This document shows, one piece after another, positions 1 to 6,103 of a DNA stretch of 6,103 nucleotides (the stretch's first letter is position 1; the number at the start of each line of letters is the position of its first letter). The position numbers and the translations under genes are program-made. Below the pieces are notes generated by a model. That model had not been told where the DNA came from. It did no database searches and saw nothing but the letters and a program-made list of their open reading frames with translations. The DNA is from TMED109 sp002684605 (GTDB taxonomy: Bacteria > Pseudomonadota > Alphaproteobacteria > TMED109): NCBI GenBank assembly GCA_913046335.1, contig CAJWSU010000047.1, positions 1 through 6,103 of the forward strand, written 5' to 3'.

Positions 1-117
1 GAAAATCTTGCTGCAGAGCGTGCGGCAAAAGAACAAGAAGAAAATCTTGCTGCAGAGCGTGCGGCAAAAGAACAAGAAGAAAATCTTGCTGCAGCGCGTG
101 CGGCAAAAGAACAAGAA
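1..117 (+). repeat. In-frame 39-bp tandem repeat, three copies, in the ftsY A domain
   Basis: Copies lie at 1-39, 40-78 and 79-117. The first two are identical and the third differs by one base (A to C at 95, changing Glu to Ala). Each unit encodes the 13 residues ENLAAERAAKEQE, rich in Ala, Glu, Lys and Arg, as expected for a charged helix. The array reaches the left edge, so the copy number is a minimum. The unit has 18 G/C in 39 bases and uses GCG and CGT codons, visibly richer than the AT-rich gene body. FtsY A domains are known to be acidic and variable in length, so expansion here is probably tolerated. Confidence 0.95.
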
Positions 118-1101
118 GAGAGAAATACTAGTGAGACATCTGCTAAAGAAGAAGCTGAAGACTATGTATTTAAAAGCTGGTTTTCTAGGTTAGGAATAGG
201 CTTATCTAAAACTTCATCAAAAATAAGTGAAGGAATTACTAGAGCTTTAAAATCTGGTCGACTAGATGAGGAAGCTTTAGATCAAATTGAAGAACATTTA
301 ATTTTGGCAGATGTTGGAGCTACAGCTGCGAATGAGCTGGTTGAATCTTTAAAAAAAGAAAAATTTGATAAAGTTGATGATACTATAGTCAAAGAAAGAA
401 TGGCAGAGATTATTACTAAAAATATTTTATCTTTATCTCAACCTTTAGAATTCAAACAATCAGACACTCCACAAGTTATTTTATTTTCGGGAGTAAATGG
501 AGCTGGAAAGACTACTACTATTGCGAAAATAGCCTCTCAAGAAATTAAAAAAGGTAAAAAAGTTATTATAGCTGCCGCTGATACATTTAGAGCTGCAGCA
601 GTTCAACAATTAGAAATTTGGGCAGAAAGAGTTGGCGCTGAATTAGTTTCTGGTCCAGAAGGAAGTGATCCTGCTGGAGTTGCATATAAAGCATATGATC
701 GAGCAATAGATAGTAAAACTGATATTTTATTAATAGACACAGCAGGAAGGTTGCAAACACAGACCAACTTGATGGAACAATTGAAAAAAATCCACAGAGT
801 TATAAATAAAAAAGATGAAAATGCACCTCATCATAGGGTTTTGATAGTGGATGCAACGGCGGGACAGAATGTTCAAAATCAAATAACTGCTTTTAGAGAC
901 GCTATCGATATTAATGGAATTATAATAACTAAACTAGATACTAGCTCTAAAGGTGGAATAATTATTTCTATAAGCAATACTCATAAAATCCCTATCCATG
1001 CTATAGGCGTGGGAGAAAAACAAGAAGACCTTAATACTTTTGAAGCTGAGCCTTATGCAAGGGCCATGCTGGGTTTAGAAATAACTGATAACAAGGAGTA
1101 A
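1..1101 (+). CDS. ftsY: Signal recognition particle receptor FtsY, N-terminus missing (left edge)
   Basis: SRP-receptor GTPase. It docks SRP-ribosome-nascent chain complexes at the inner membrane and, by mutual GTPase activation with Ffh, hands them to SecYEG. The frame is open from base 1, giving 366 residues here, and the true start lies upstream. Window residues 1-39 are three copies of a charged 13-residue repeat (A domain). Residues 55-83 match the membrane-binding first helix of the N domain (WFSRLGIGLSKT..), followed by the N domain with ILADVG at 101-106. G-domain motifs are all present: G1 GVNGAGKTTT (164-173), G2 DTFRAAA (194-200), G3 DTAGRLQ (246-252), G4 TKLD (310-313) and closing GVGEKQEDL (from 336). 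The closing loop, the spacing and the preceding A and N domains identify FtsY rather than Ffh, which would carry a C-terminal M domain. yciB starts 2 bp after the stop, so the two are probably co-transcribed. No catalytic residue looks lost. Confidence 0.97.
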   Translation, partial: ENLAAERAAKEQEENLAAERAAKEQEENLAAARAAKEQEERNTSETSAKEEAEDYVFKSWFSRLGIGLSKTSSKISEGITRALKSGRLDEEALDQIEEHLILADVGATAANELVESLKKEKFDKVDDTIVKERMAEIITKNILSLSQPLEFKQSDTPQVILFSGVNGAGKTTTIAKIASQEIKKGKKVIIAAADTFRAAAVQQLEIWAERVGAELVSGPEGSDPAGVAYKAYDRAIDSKTDILLIDTAGRLQTQTNLMEQLKKIHRVINKKDENAPHHRVLIVDATAGQNVQNQITAFRDAIDINGIIITKLDTSSKGGIIISISNTHKIPIHAIGVGEKQEDLNTFEAEPYARAMLGLEITDNKE

Positions 1102-1103
1102 AA

Positions 1104-1646
1104 ATGAAGCCTCTAATAAAATTAATAACTGAAGTAGGTCCATTAGCTGTATTTTTTATTGGAAATGCTAAATTTGGAATATTCCCGGCAACTGCAGCAT
1201 TTATGATTGCAACAGCTATTGCTATTCCTATTTCTTGGAAAATAGAGGGCAAATTACCAATTATGCCAATAATAATTGGGATATTTGTAGTGTTTTTTGG
1301 ATCTTTGACTCTTATATTTCAAGACCCCACTTTTATAAAAATTAAGCCTACTATTGTAAATCTGGTATTTGCTTTCGGTTTAATTATTTCTAGATCCTTT
1401 TTTAACACGAACGTTTTAAAAATTATCTTTAATAAAGCCTTTAACTTAACAGAGAAAGGCTGGAGAATTTTAAATATTCGTTGGTCATTTTTCTTTATAT
1501 TTTTAGCTATACTAAACGAAATAGTTTGGAGAAACTATTCTACAGAAATATGGATAAGCTTTAAACTATGGGGAATAATGCCTTTGACAATTATATGGAC
1601 TCTTGCTCAAATGCCGTTAGTTTCAAAAGAAACTATAAAAAAATAA
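1104..1646 (+). CDS. yciB: Inner membrane septation protein YciB/IspZ (septation protein A)
   Basis: Polytopic inner-membrane protein of the YciB/IspA/IspZ family, linked in other bacteria to cell-envelope synthesis and septation; its biochemical activity is unclear. The 180-residue length is normal for the family. The family hallmark lies at residues 66-86, reading GSLTLIFQDPTF then IKIKPTIVN. Further conserved-looking residues are the WRILNIRW segment (120-127), NE (138-139) and VWR (141-143). About five hydrophobic segments are visible, near residues 11-44, 51-72, 82-100, 125-142 and 153-171. The start is supported by AAGGAG at 1093-1098, 5 bases before the ATG and overlapping the end of ftsY. 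The ftsY-yciB order is common in Alphaproteobacteria. The stop codon directly abuts that of the convergent hydroxylase gene. Confidence 0.93.
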   Translation: MKPLIKLITEVGPLAVFFIGNAKFGIFPATAAFMIATAIAIPISWKIEGKLPIMPIIIGIFVVFFGSLTLIFQDPTFIKIKPTIVNLVFAFGLIISRSFFNTNVLKIIFNKAFNLTEKGWRILNIRWSFFFIFLAILNEIVWRNYSTEIWISFKLWGIMPLTIIWTLAQMPLVSKETIKK

Positions 1647-2447
1647 TTAATTTTTTCTTAATTTAAATGGGCTAAATAATAAAAATAATAAACTCTTATT
1701 TTTATTATTTAGATCTTTCAAACCAACTATTATATTATCTTTTTTCATAGGTCTCATATTATAAGTACCAAATAACTTATCCCAAATAGATAAATTAAAA
1801 CCATAATTAGAATTCGTTTCTTTTTCCTCTTCAGAGTGATGGATCCTATGCATATTAGGAGTAACTATTAATTTACGTAAAATAATATCAGCATTTTTTG
1901 AAATTTTAATATTGCCATGATTAAATATAGAAGAGGCATTTAATATAATTTCAAATATAATTACTAAGGTTACTGATGGACCAATGGCAATTATTAGCAT
2001 TAATTTATATATCATTGAAATAATTATTTCTAATGGATGAAATCTAACTCCTGTACTAAAGTCCATCTCTTCATCACTATGATGGATCTTGTGAAATCTC
2101 CAAAAAAAACTAATCCGGTGAAATAATAAGTGCTGGACCCATATTCCTAAGTCTAATAATAGAAATGCTAAAATCATAGAGGTCCATATAGGGACATTAA
2201 AATAATTAAAAATTCCTACATTATAATCATTACAGATAGCAGCAAAACCAACCGCTAAAACAGGAAACAAAAACCTTAAAATTAGTGTATTTACGAATAC
2301 AAATGTGAAATTTATAAACCACCTTTTGTAAGTTTTAAAACTTCTAATATAAATAGGAAAAAATAATTCCATAATAAATATTAAAAATAAAAAAAATAAA
2401 AAAGCACTTAACCTTAATATAGATTCATTATTTGTTATATAATCCAT
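1647..2447 (-). CDS. Fatty acid hydroxylase / sterol desaturase family membrane protein
   Basis: Integral-membrane non-haem di-iron enzyme of the fatty acid hydroxylase superfamily (ERG3/ERG25/CarR type), 266 residues. The histidine clusters that bind the di-iron centre are complete: HxxxH at 106-110, HKIHH at 119-123, H137 in RFHP, H177 in NHGN, and HRIHH at 200-204. Hydrophobic segments near 11-31, 46-70, 88-105 and 142-172 surround them, with the His boxes predicted on the cytoplasmic face. The family inserts oxygen into, or desaturates, C-H bonds of fatty acyl, sterol, carotenoid or hopanoid-like lipids. The substrate cannot be read from the sequence and neighbours give no clue. The start is supported by AAGGA at 2454-2458 on the minus strand, 6 bases from the ATG. 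That site lies in one arm of a palindrome. The gene stands alone on its strand, diverging from lysK and converging on yciB. Confidence 0.9.
   Translation of the reverse strand: MDYITNNESILRLSAFLFFLFLIFIMELFFPIYIRSFKTYKRWFINFTFVFVNTLILRFLFPVLAVGFAAICNDYNVGIFNYFNVPIWTSMILAFLLLDLGIWVQHLLFHRISFFWRFHKIHHSDEEMDFSTGVRFHPLEIIISMIYKLMLIIAIGPSVTLVIIFEIILNASSIFNHGNIKISKNADIILRKLIVTPNMHRIHHSEEEKETNSNYGFNLSIWDKLFGTYNMRPMKKDNIIVGLKDLNNKNKSLLFLLFSPFKLRKN
1672..1712. repeat. Perfect 17-bp inverted repeat, possible terminator for yciB
   Basis: The left arm CTAAATAATAAAAATAA (1672-1688) is exactly complementary to the right arm (1696-1712) across a 7-base loop, TAAACTC. It starts 26 bases after the yciB stop and lies wholly inside the 3' end of the hydroxylase gene, coding for part of its tail (LNNKNKSLLFLLFS). 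In a plus-strand transcript the 3' arm is U-rich, so it could act as an embedded terminator for ftsY-yciB. The stem is nearly all A:T, with a single C:G pair at its base, and no separate U tract follows. The pairing is certain; the function is inference. Confidence 0.5.
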
Positions 2448-2454
2448 TTTTTAT

Positions 2455-2473
2455 CCTTATAAAAAATATAAGG
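2455..2473 (-). promoter_or_regulatory. Palindrome covering the hydroxylase Shine-Dalgarno site
   Basis: CCTTATA (2455-2461) and TATAAGG (2467-2473) form a perfect 7-bp inverted repeat around five A/T bases. On the minus-strand message the downstream arm contains the AAGG of the hydroxylase ribosome-binding site (AAGGA, 2454-2458), so a folded leader would hide it. The same symmetry could be a binding site for a dimeric regulator. The symmetry is seen directly; either regulatory role is inferred. Confidence 0.4.
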
Positions 2474-2511
2474 CCTTTTTATTTTAAGTAAAATAATTTA
2501 AAGATATACTA

Positions 2512-2517
2512 TATAAT
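2512..2517 (+). promoter_or_regulatory. Possible -10 element for lysK
   Basis: A perfect TATAAT lies 26 bases before the lysK ATG and would give a leader of about 20 bases. No good -35 hexamer sits at 16-18 bp spacing, and the surrounding region is so AT-rich that such a hexamer can occur by chance. No strong Shine-Dalgarno sequence precedes the ATG at 2544, only AGAAAAG. The rest of the 2448-2543 gap shows no RNA gene or open frame. Confidence 0.25.
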
Positions 2518-2543
2518 AAAATATATAGAAAAGATTATATAAA

Positions 2544-4124
2544 ATGGATGAAAACCTTAAATATATTGCAGAAAAATCAAATGCATGGCCCTTTCAAGAA
2601 GCATTAAGGCTCTTGAAAAGTTTAAATGGTAAAACACCAAAAAAAGGCTATGTTTTATTTGAAACTGGTTATGGCCCTTCTGGCTTACCCCACATTGGAA
2701 CATTTGGAGAAGTTGCAAGAACAATATTAGTTAAAAATGCTTTTAACGTATTATCTGACATCCCAACAAAATTAATAGCATTCTCCGATGATATGGATGG
2801 ATTTAGAAAAATACCTGATAATGTACCAAACCAAGAAATGTTAGCACTTCATATAGATAAACCTTTAACCAGTGTACCTGACCCATTTGAAGAATATAAT
2901 AGCTTTGCAGAGCATAATAATGCAAAATTAAAGTCTTTTTTAAATCAATTTCAATTTGAATATGAATTCAAATCATCTACAGCTTGCTATAAGAATGGTG
3001 ATTTTGATGAAGTTCTAATTAGTATATTAAATAATTATGAAAAAATAATAAATGTTATTTTGCCAACTTTAGGAAAAGATAGAAAAGCAACTTATAGTCC
3101 TTTTTTACCTATTTGTGAGGCAACAGGCAGAGTACTTCAAGTACCTATTAATAAAATTAATACAGAGAATAATACCATACAATACACTAATGAGGATGGG
3201 AAAAGTGTGACCACTGAAGTTACAAGAGGTAAATGTAAATTACAATGGAAAGTAGACTGGGCTATGCGATGGTCTGCGCTAGATGTAAATTATGAAATGA
3301 ATGGTAAAGATCTAACTCCTTCATTTGACCTTTCTAAAAACATTGTCCGAATAATTGGAGGTAAACCTCCAGTTAATATGGTATATGAGCTTTTTTTAGA
3401 CCAAAATGGAGAAAAAATTTCTAAGTCTAAAGGTAATGGTTTATCTATAGAAGAATGGTTAGCTTATGGTACTGATGAAAGCTTATCACTCTATATGTTT
3501 CAGAATCCTAAACGTGCTAAAAGGTTATATTTTGATAGTATTCCTAAGCATGTAGATGAATATTCAAGATATATATCCAGTGCCAAAGAGCAAGATTTAG
3601 AAAATAGGCTAAAAAATCCTGTATGGCATATTCACAATGGAAACATTCCTTCTACTGTTCAAGATATTAGTTATTCTATGTTATTGAACTTAGCTTCGGT
3701 TTGTAATGCGACTAACTCAGATATTTTATGGGGGTTTGTATCAAAATATACTAATAATACTGGAAATCCTGATACATTAATGAGTAATTTGATGGATAAG
3801 GCTCTCCAGTACTATAAAGACTTTATTGCACCAAGTAAGAAATATAAAAAACCTAATGAACAAGAAATAGAGGCTTTAACTAATTTAAATCAAAGACTAG
3901 CTAAAATCAAAAATGTTAAGGACCCTGAAGAAATTCAAAGTGAAGTTTATGAAACAGGTAAAAAATATGATTATATAGAATTAAAAGACTGGTTTTCTTG
4001 CCTTTATCAAATACTCTTAGGACAAGATCAAGGTCCAAGAATGGGGTCCTTTATTGCAATTTATGGATGCAAAGAAATGATAGAATTAATTAATAAAGCG
4101 ATCAAAGGAGAATTAGTTAATTAG
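2544..4124 (+). CDS. lysK: Class I lysyl-tRNA synthetase
   Basis: Attaches lysine to tRNA-Lys using ATP. This is the class I (LysRS-I, archaeal-type) enzyme with a Rossmann catalytic core, unrelated to the class II LysS of most bacteria; LysRS-I is typical of Alphaproteobacteria. The 526-residue length is full for the family. The HIGH signature is HIGT at 50-53 within SGLPHIGTFGEVART. The KMSKS signature is KISKS at 291-295 in KISKSKGNGLSIEEWL. Between them are the LysRS-I segments CKLQWKVDWAMRW (231-243) and GGKPPVNMVYELFLD (272-286). The C-terminal part is the helical anticodon-binding region. The N-terminal start at 2544 keeps the usual AWPF segment (14-17). It has a weak ribosome-binding site. 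The gene appears single on its strand, reads from the 96-bp divergent gap, and overlaps the convergent lipoprotein gene by 8 bp. Confidence 0.96.
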   Translation: MDENLKYIAEKSNAWPFQEALRLLKSLNGKTPKKGYVLFETGYGPSGLPHIGTFGEVARTILVKNAFNVLSDIPTKLIAFSDDMDGFRKIPDNVPNQEMLALHIDKPLTSVPDPFEEYNSFAEHNNAKLKSFLNQFQFEYEFKSSTACYKNGDFDEVLISILNNYEKIINVILPTLGKDRKATYSPFLPICEATGRVLQVPINKINTENNTIQYTNEDGKSVTTEVTRGKCKLQWKVDWAMRWSALDVNYEMNGKDLTPSFDLSKNIVRIIGGKPPVNMVYELFLDQNGEKISKSKGNGLSIEEWLAYGTDESLSLYMFQNPKRAKRLYFDSIPKHVDEYSRYISSAKEQDLENRLKNPVWHIHNGNIPSTVQDISYSMLLNLASVCNATNSDILWGFVSKYTNNTGNPDTLMSNLMDKALQYYKDFIAPSKKYKKPNEQEIEALTNLNQRLAKIKNVKDPEEIQSEVYETGKKYDYIELKDWFSCLYQILLGQDQGPRMGSFIAIYGCKEMIELINKAIKGELVN

Positions 4125-4710
4125 ATAATAAATCTTTATAAAAAATTTCCTTAATTTTATTTACTGCAAGTCTATCAAAATCTTTTATCAAAGACTCTGA
4201 CATCTCTTGAATAAGATAATCTTTTTCTAATAGTGAAATATTATTTCCTAACTCCTGACTTTTAAAAACCTTTAAATCTAAATAAGAAATTTTATTACCA
4301 CTTTTGTCTAATAGATTAATAGTTATATCCAAATTCATTTCTATATTCATAGCTGCTTTTGAGGAAAAGAAATCTTCAATTTTTATTTCTTTATTAATTT
4401 TAAAAGCTTTGATACTGGCAATATTAATTACTAGTTGTAAAATACCAGAGTTATTATTTTCTATTGCGCTCAACCTTGCTGCTGACCAATTATTTATTAT
4501 AGCTACTAAGTCCTGTTTAACTAAATGGTCAATATAAGGATATTCTATATTACTAATATATAATTGTTCTATTATTAGTTCAGAAGCATCTATTTTTATG
4601 GGTTTATAGCCTTCAAAATTAATATTTTTAATTAAGTAATTATCTTGAGTTGCACAGGAACTAATAAACACTAATAAAAATAAAGTAATAATATATTGTT
4701 TTATATGCAT
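4117..4710 (-). CDS. Putative outer-membrane lipoprotein, function unknown
   Basis: A 197-residue protein with a type II signal peptide: Lys4, a hydrophobic stretch at 6-17, and lipobox ISSC with the lipidated cysteine at 19. Ala at +2 (not Asp) suggests transfer to the outer membrane by the Lol system. The mature part alternates beta-like hydrophobic strands with an amphipathic segment around NNWSAARL (73-80), and ends in a charged helix (about 168-194). No catalytic motif is visible. From memory only, the layout (a W..xRL segment, beta strands, then a terminal helix with a conserved acidic and aromatic pattern) resembles uncharacterised alphaproteobacterial lipoproteins; I do not recognise a named family. 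It starts 15 bp after the argF stop on the same strand with no clear Shine-Dalgarno site, so it is probably the last gene of the arg transcript. A role in arginine synthesis is not implied. Confidence 0.8.
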   Translation of the reverse strand: MHIKQYIITLFLLVFISSCATQDNYLIKNINFEGYKPIKIDASELIIEQLYISNIEYPYIDHLVKQDLVAIINNWSAARLSAIENNNSGILQLVINIASIKAFKINKEIKIEDFFSSKAAMNIEMNLDITINLLDKSGNKISYLDLKVFKSQELGNNISLLEKDYLIQEMSESLIKDFDRLAVNKIKEIFYKDLLSN

Positions 4711-4725
4711 CTATTTATTGTATTT

Positions 4726-5640
4726 CTAAATTAGCTTGTCCGCAATAGACCATGATAGAATTGATTTTTGAATATGTAATCTATTTTCTGCTTCATCCCA
4801 TACTACTGACCTTGGCCCATCTATAATTTCTTTTGTTACCTCTTGACCTCTATGTGCAGGAAGGCAATGCATAAATATTGCATTTTCATTGGCTTCTTTA
4901 AACAATGCTTCATTTACCTGAAAATTATTAAATATTTTTTCTGGATTATCCATACCCTCTTCACCCATAGAAACCCAAGTATCTGTCAATATTGCGTCTG
5001 CATTTTTCACTGATTTTTGGGGCTCATCTGAAATTTCTATATCAGTATTATTGTTTATAGCCCAATTTACAACATTTTTTTGAGGTAACCTTCCTTTAGG
5101 ACATGCTAATCTTATTTTAAAGTTAAAAACTTTTGCAGCGTGGATCCATGAATTAGCCATATTATTTCCATCTCCAATCCAAGCAATCGTTTTATTTTCG
5201 ATATCTCCTAATTTCTCTTCAAATGTCATAATATCTGCAAAAGTTTGGCATGGATGGCTTAAATTAGTTAAACCATTTATTACGGGAACATTAGAATGAT
5301 CTGCCATTTGTAATAAGGTTTCATGTTTAGTAGCTCTAATCATAATTCCATCTAAATATCTTCCTAAAACTTTTGCTGTATCTTCTATAGTTTCTCCTCT
5401 GCCCATCTGCATAGTTTTTGCATCCAAATATATAGCTGAACCTCCAAGTTCAGTCATAGCAACCTCAAAAGATATGCGAGTTCTAGTAGATGGTTTTTCA
5501 AAAATCATTGCTAAAGTTCTTCCTAATAAAGGAGCTCCTTCAACTAACCCTCTGCCCTTACTCTTATAATATTTAGCTGTTTCTATAAGTTTTCTGGGTA
5601 CACCGTTAGGTAAAGTATTAATATCGATAAGGTTTCTCAT
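4726..5640 (-). CDS. argF: Ornithine carbamoyltransferase, anabolic
   Basis: Cytoplasmic enzyme making citrulline from ornithine and carbamoyl phosphate, the sixth step of arginine synthesis. At 304 residues it is full length. Carbamoyl-phosphate-binding STRTR is at 51-55, the QMGRGE loop at 78-83, HPCQ at 129-132, ornithine-binding DTWVSMG at 220-226, and the HCLPAHRG loop with the active-site cysteine at 258-265. DTWVSMG and HCLP separate it from aspartate carbamoyltransferase. The ATG shares four bases (ATGA) with the argD stop, indicating translational coupling. AGAGGA at 5650-5655 (minus strand), 9 bases upstream and inside argD, supports this start. The position behind argD favours a biosynthetic ArgF over a catabolic ArcB. 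In many Alphaproteobacteria hslO follows argF; here a lipoprotein gene does. Confidence 0.96.
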   Translation of the reverse strand: MRNLIDINTLPNGVPRKLIETAKYYKSKGRGLVEGAPLLGRTLAMIFEKPSTRTRISFEVAMTELGGSAIYLDAKTMQMGRGETIEDTAKVLGRYLDGIMIRATKHETLLQMADHSNVPVINGLTNLSHPCQTFADIMTFEEKLGDIENKTIAWIGDGNNMANSWIHAAKVFNFKIRLACPKGRLPQKNVVNWAINNNTDIEISDEPQKSVKNADAILTDTWVSMGEEGMDNPEKIFNNFQVNEALFKEANENAIFMHCLPAHRGQEVTKEIIDGPRSVVWDEAENRLHIQKSILSWSIADKLI

Positions 5641-6103
5641 ATTAATTTTTCCTCTAATTTATTCAGAGTATTTTTTAAAGTTTCTAAACATATATCAGCA
5701 TGTTCTTCTGTAATGTTAAGAGGAGGCAACAACCGAAGTATGTTATTACCAGCAGGCACAGTTAATAATCCTTCACTTCTTAAGCTAGTGCATAATTCAG
5801 CATTATTCATGTTACATATTATCCCAATCATTAAACCTTTTCCACGCACTCCTTTAATCAACTTAGAGTATTGTTTCGATAATAAATCAATTTCTTTTAT
5901 TAATTTATTCCCTAAATTATTCACGTTATCTAATATATTATTTTCTATAACCTGACTAATAACTGACTTGGCAACACTGCTTGCTAAAAAATTTCCTCCA
6001 AAAGTAGATCCATGTGTTCCTGGAGCCATTCCCGCAGCAGCTTCATTTGTTGCTACAACTGCACCAATAGGAAACCCTCCTCCTAAACCCTTAGCAATCG
6101 CCA
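5637..6103 (-). CDS. argD: Acetylornithine aminotransferase, C-terminal part (right edge)
   Basis: PLP-dependent class III aminotransferase converting N-acetylglutamate semialdehyde to N-acetylornithine with glutamate as donor. Many ArgD enzymes also serve lysine synthesis as succinyl-diaminopimelate aminotransferase (DapC). The frame is open to the right edge, leaving about 154 codons of a family usually near 390 residues, so the N-terminal 60% is outside. The first complete codons read AIAKGLGGGFPIGA, which is the PLP Schiff-base motif with the lysine at bases 6090-6092. GTHGSTFGGN follows and binds the cofactor phosphate. GVRGKGLMIG and a C-terminal substrate-side segment (VPAGNNILRLLPPLNIT) are also typical. 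The Met at 6027-6029 is internal, after the PLP lysine, and is not the start. Its stop overlaps the argF start. It could be another class III aminotransferase, but argF adjacency makes ArgD most likely. Confidence 0.94.
   Translation of the reverse strand, partial: AIAKGLGGGFPIGAVVATNEAAAGMAPGTHGSTFGGNFLASSVAKSVISQVIENNILDNVNNLGNKLIKEIDLLSKQYSKLIKGVRGKGLMIGIICNMNNAELCTSLRSEGLLTVPAGNNILRLLPPLNITEEHADICLETLKNTLNKLEEKLI
5650..5655 (-). promoter_or_regulatory. Ribosome-binding site of argF inside argD
   Basis: AGAGGA on the minus strand, 9 bases before the argF ATG. It lies within the last codons of argD and supports coupled translation through the ATGA stop-start overlap. Confidence 0.65.

Noticed and set aside
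8..193. Open frame across the repeat array encoding a Lys/Arg/Gln-rich peptide (+ strand)
   Set aside because: It is an out-of-frame reading of the ftsY repeat; the periodicity keeps it open, and the ftsY frame explains the sequence.
304..306. TTG at 304 as a start codon for ftsY
   Set aside because: The reading frame continues upstream without a stop to base 1 and encodes the conserved N-domain helix and ILADVG; a start here would cut through the N domain.
1031..1252. Minus-strand open frame opposite the ftsY end and yciB start
   Set aside because: It is antisense to two well-supported genes and has no recognisable domain or ribosome-binding site.
2435..2542. 10-bp inverted repeat TTATATAATC (2435-2444) and GATTATATAA (2533-2542) flanking the divergent gap
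   Set aside because: Arms are almost all A/T, nearly 90 bp apart, and one lies in coding sequence; matches of this length are expected by chance in such sequence.
3130..3145. Short palindrome GTACTTCAAGTAC within lysK
   Set aside because: It is only 6 bp per arm, lies mid-gene, and is explained by the coding sequence.
4105..4152. Imperfect AAGGAGA/TTTCCTT pairing across the lysK-lipoprotein junction as a terminator
   Set aside because: The stem is about 7 bp with a wobble pair and a loop of more than 30 bases, too weak to call.
4304..4537. Plus-strand hydrophobic open frame within the lipoprotein gene
   Set aside because: It is a shadow of the minus-strand lipoprotein gene, whose signal peptide, lipobox and operon position support the minus frame.
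5713..5955. Plus-strand open frame opposite argD
   Set aside because: The argD frame carries conserved aminotransferase motifs; the antisense frame has none.
6027..6029. ATG (minus strand) as the start of the aminotransferase
   Set aside because: The upstream codons to the edge encode the PLP-lysine motif AKGLGGGFPIG in frame, so this Met is internal and the gene is cut by the window edge.

Overview
This window is AT-rich (roughly 30% GC by eye), almost entirely coding, and looks like part of the chromosome of a streamlined alphaproteobacterium. Three things point there: ftsY followed at once by the septation protein gene yciB/ispZ, an argD-argF pair, and a class I (archaeal-type) lysyl-tRNA synthetase, the form typical of Alphaproteobacteria. 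Arginine biosynthesis genes argue against a Rickettsia-like obligate intracellular lifestyle. A free-living, small-genome marine lineage (SAR11-like or similar) is my best inference. No gene here pins down the genus.

Layout: (1) Positions 1-1101 (+) hold the C-terminal part of ftsY, the SRP receptor GTPase. The left edge cuts into a 39-bp tandem repeat that encodes its charged N-terminal A domain. (2) yciB/ispZ (+) follows after 2 bp, in an apparent operon. (3) A fatty acid hydroxylase/sterol desaturase family membrane enzyme (-) converges on yciB with no base between the two stop codons. A perfect 17-bp inverted repeat sits just inside its 3' end. (4) A 96-bp divergent gap, the only real intergenic region, separates the hydroxylase from lysK (+). 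It carries a 7-5-7 palindrome that covers the hydroxylase ribosome-binding site. (5) lysK overlaps tail-to-tail by 8 bp with a small lipoprotein gene (-). (6) The lipoprotein is the last gene of a minus-strand run argD-argF-lipoprotein. argD and argF overlap by 4 bp (ATGA), and argD runs off the right edge.

The genes are housekeeping: co-translational membrane targeting (FtsY), envelope and septation (YciB), membrane lipid modification (hydroxylase), lysine charging of tRNA (LysK) and arginine biosynthesis (ArgD, ArgF). I see no mobile element, CRISPR array, RNA gene, toxin-antitoxin pair or defence system, and no convincing new multi-gene system. The points worth a second look are small: the homogenised repeat in ftsY, the two inverted repeats around the hydroxylase gene, and the uncharacterised lipoprotein behind argF.
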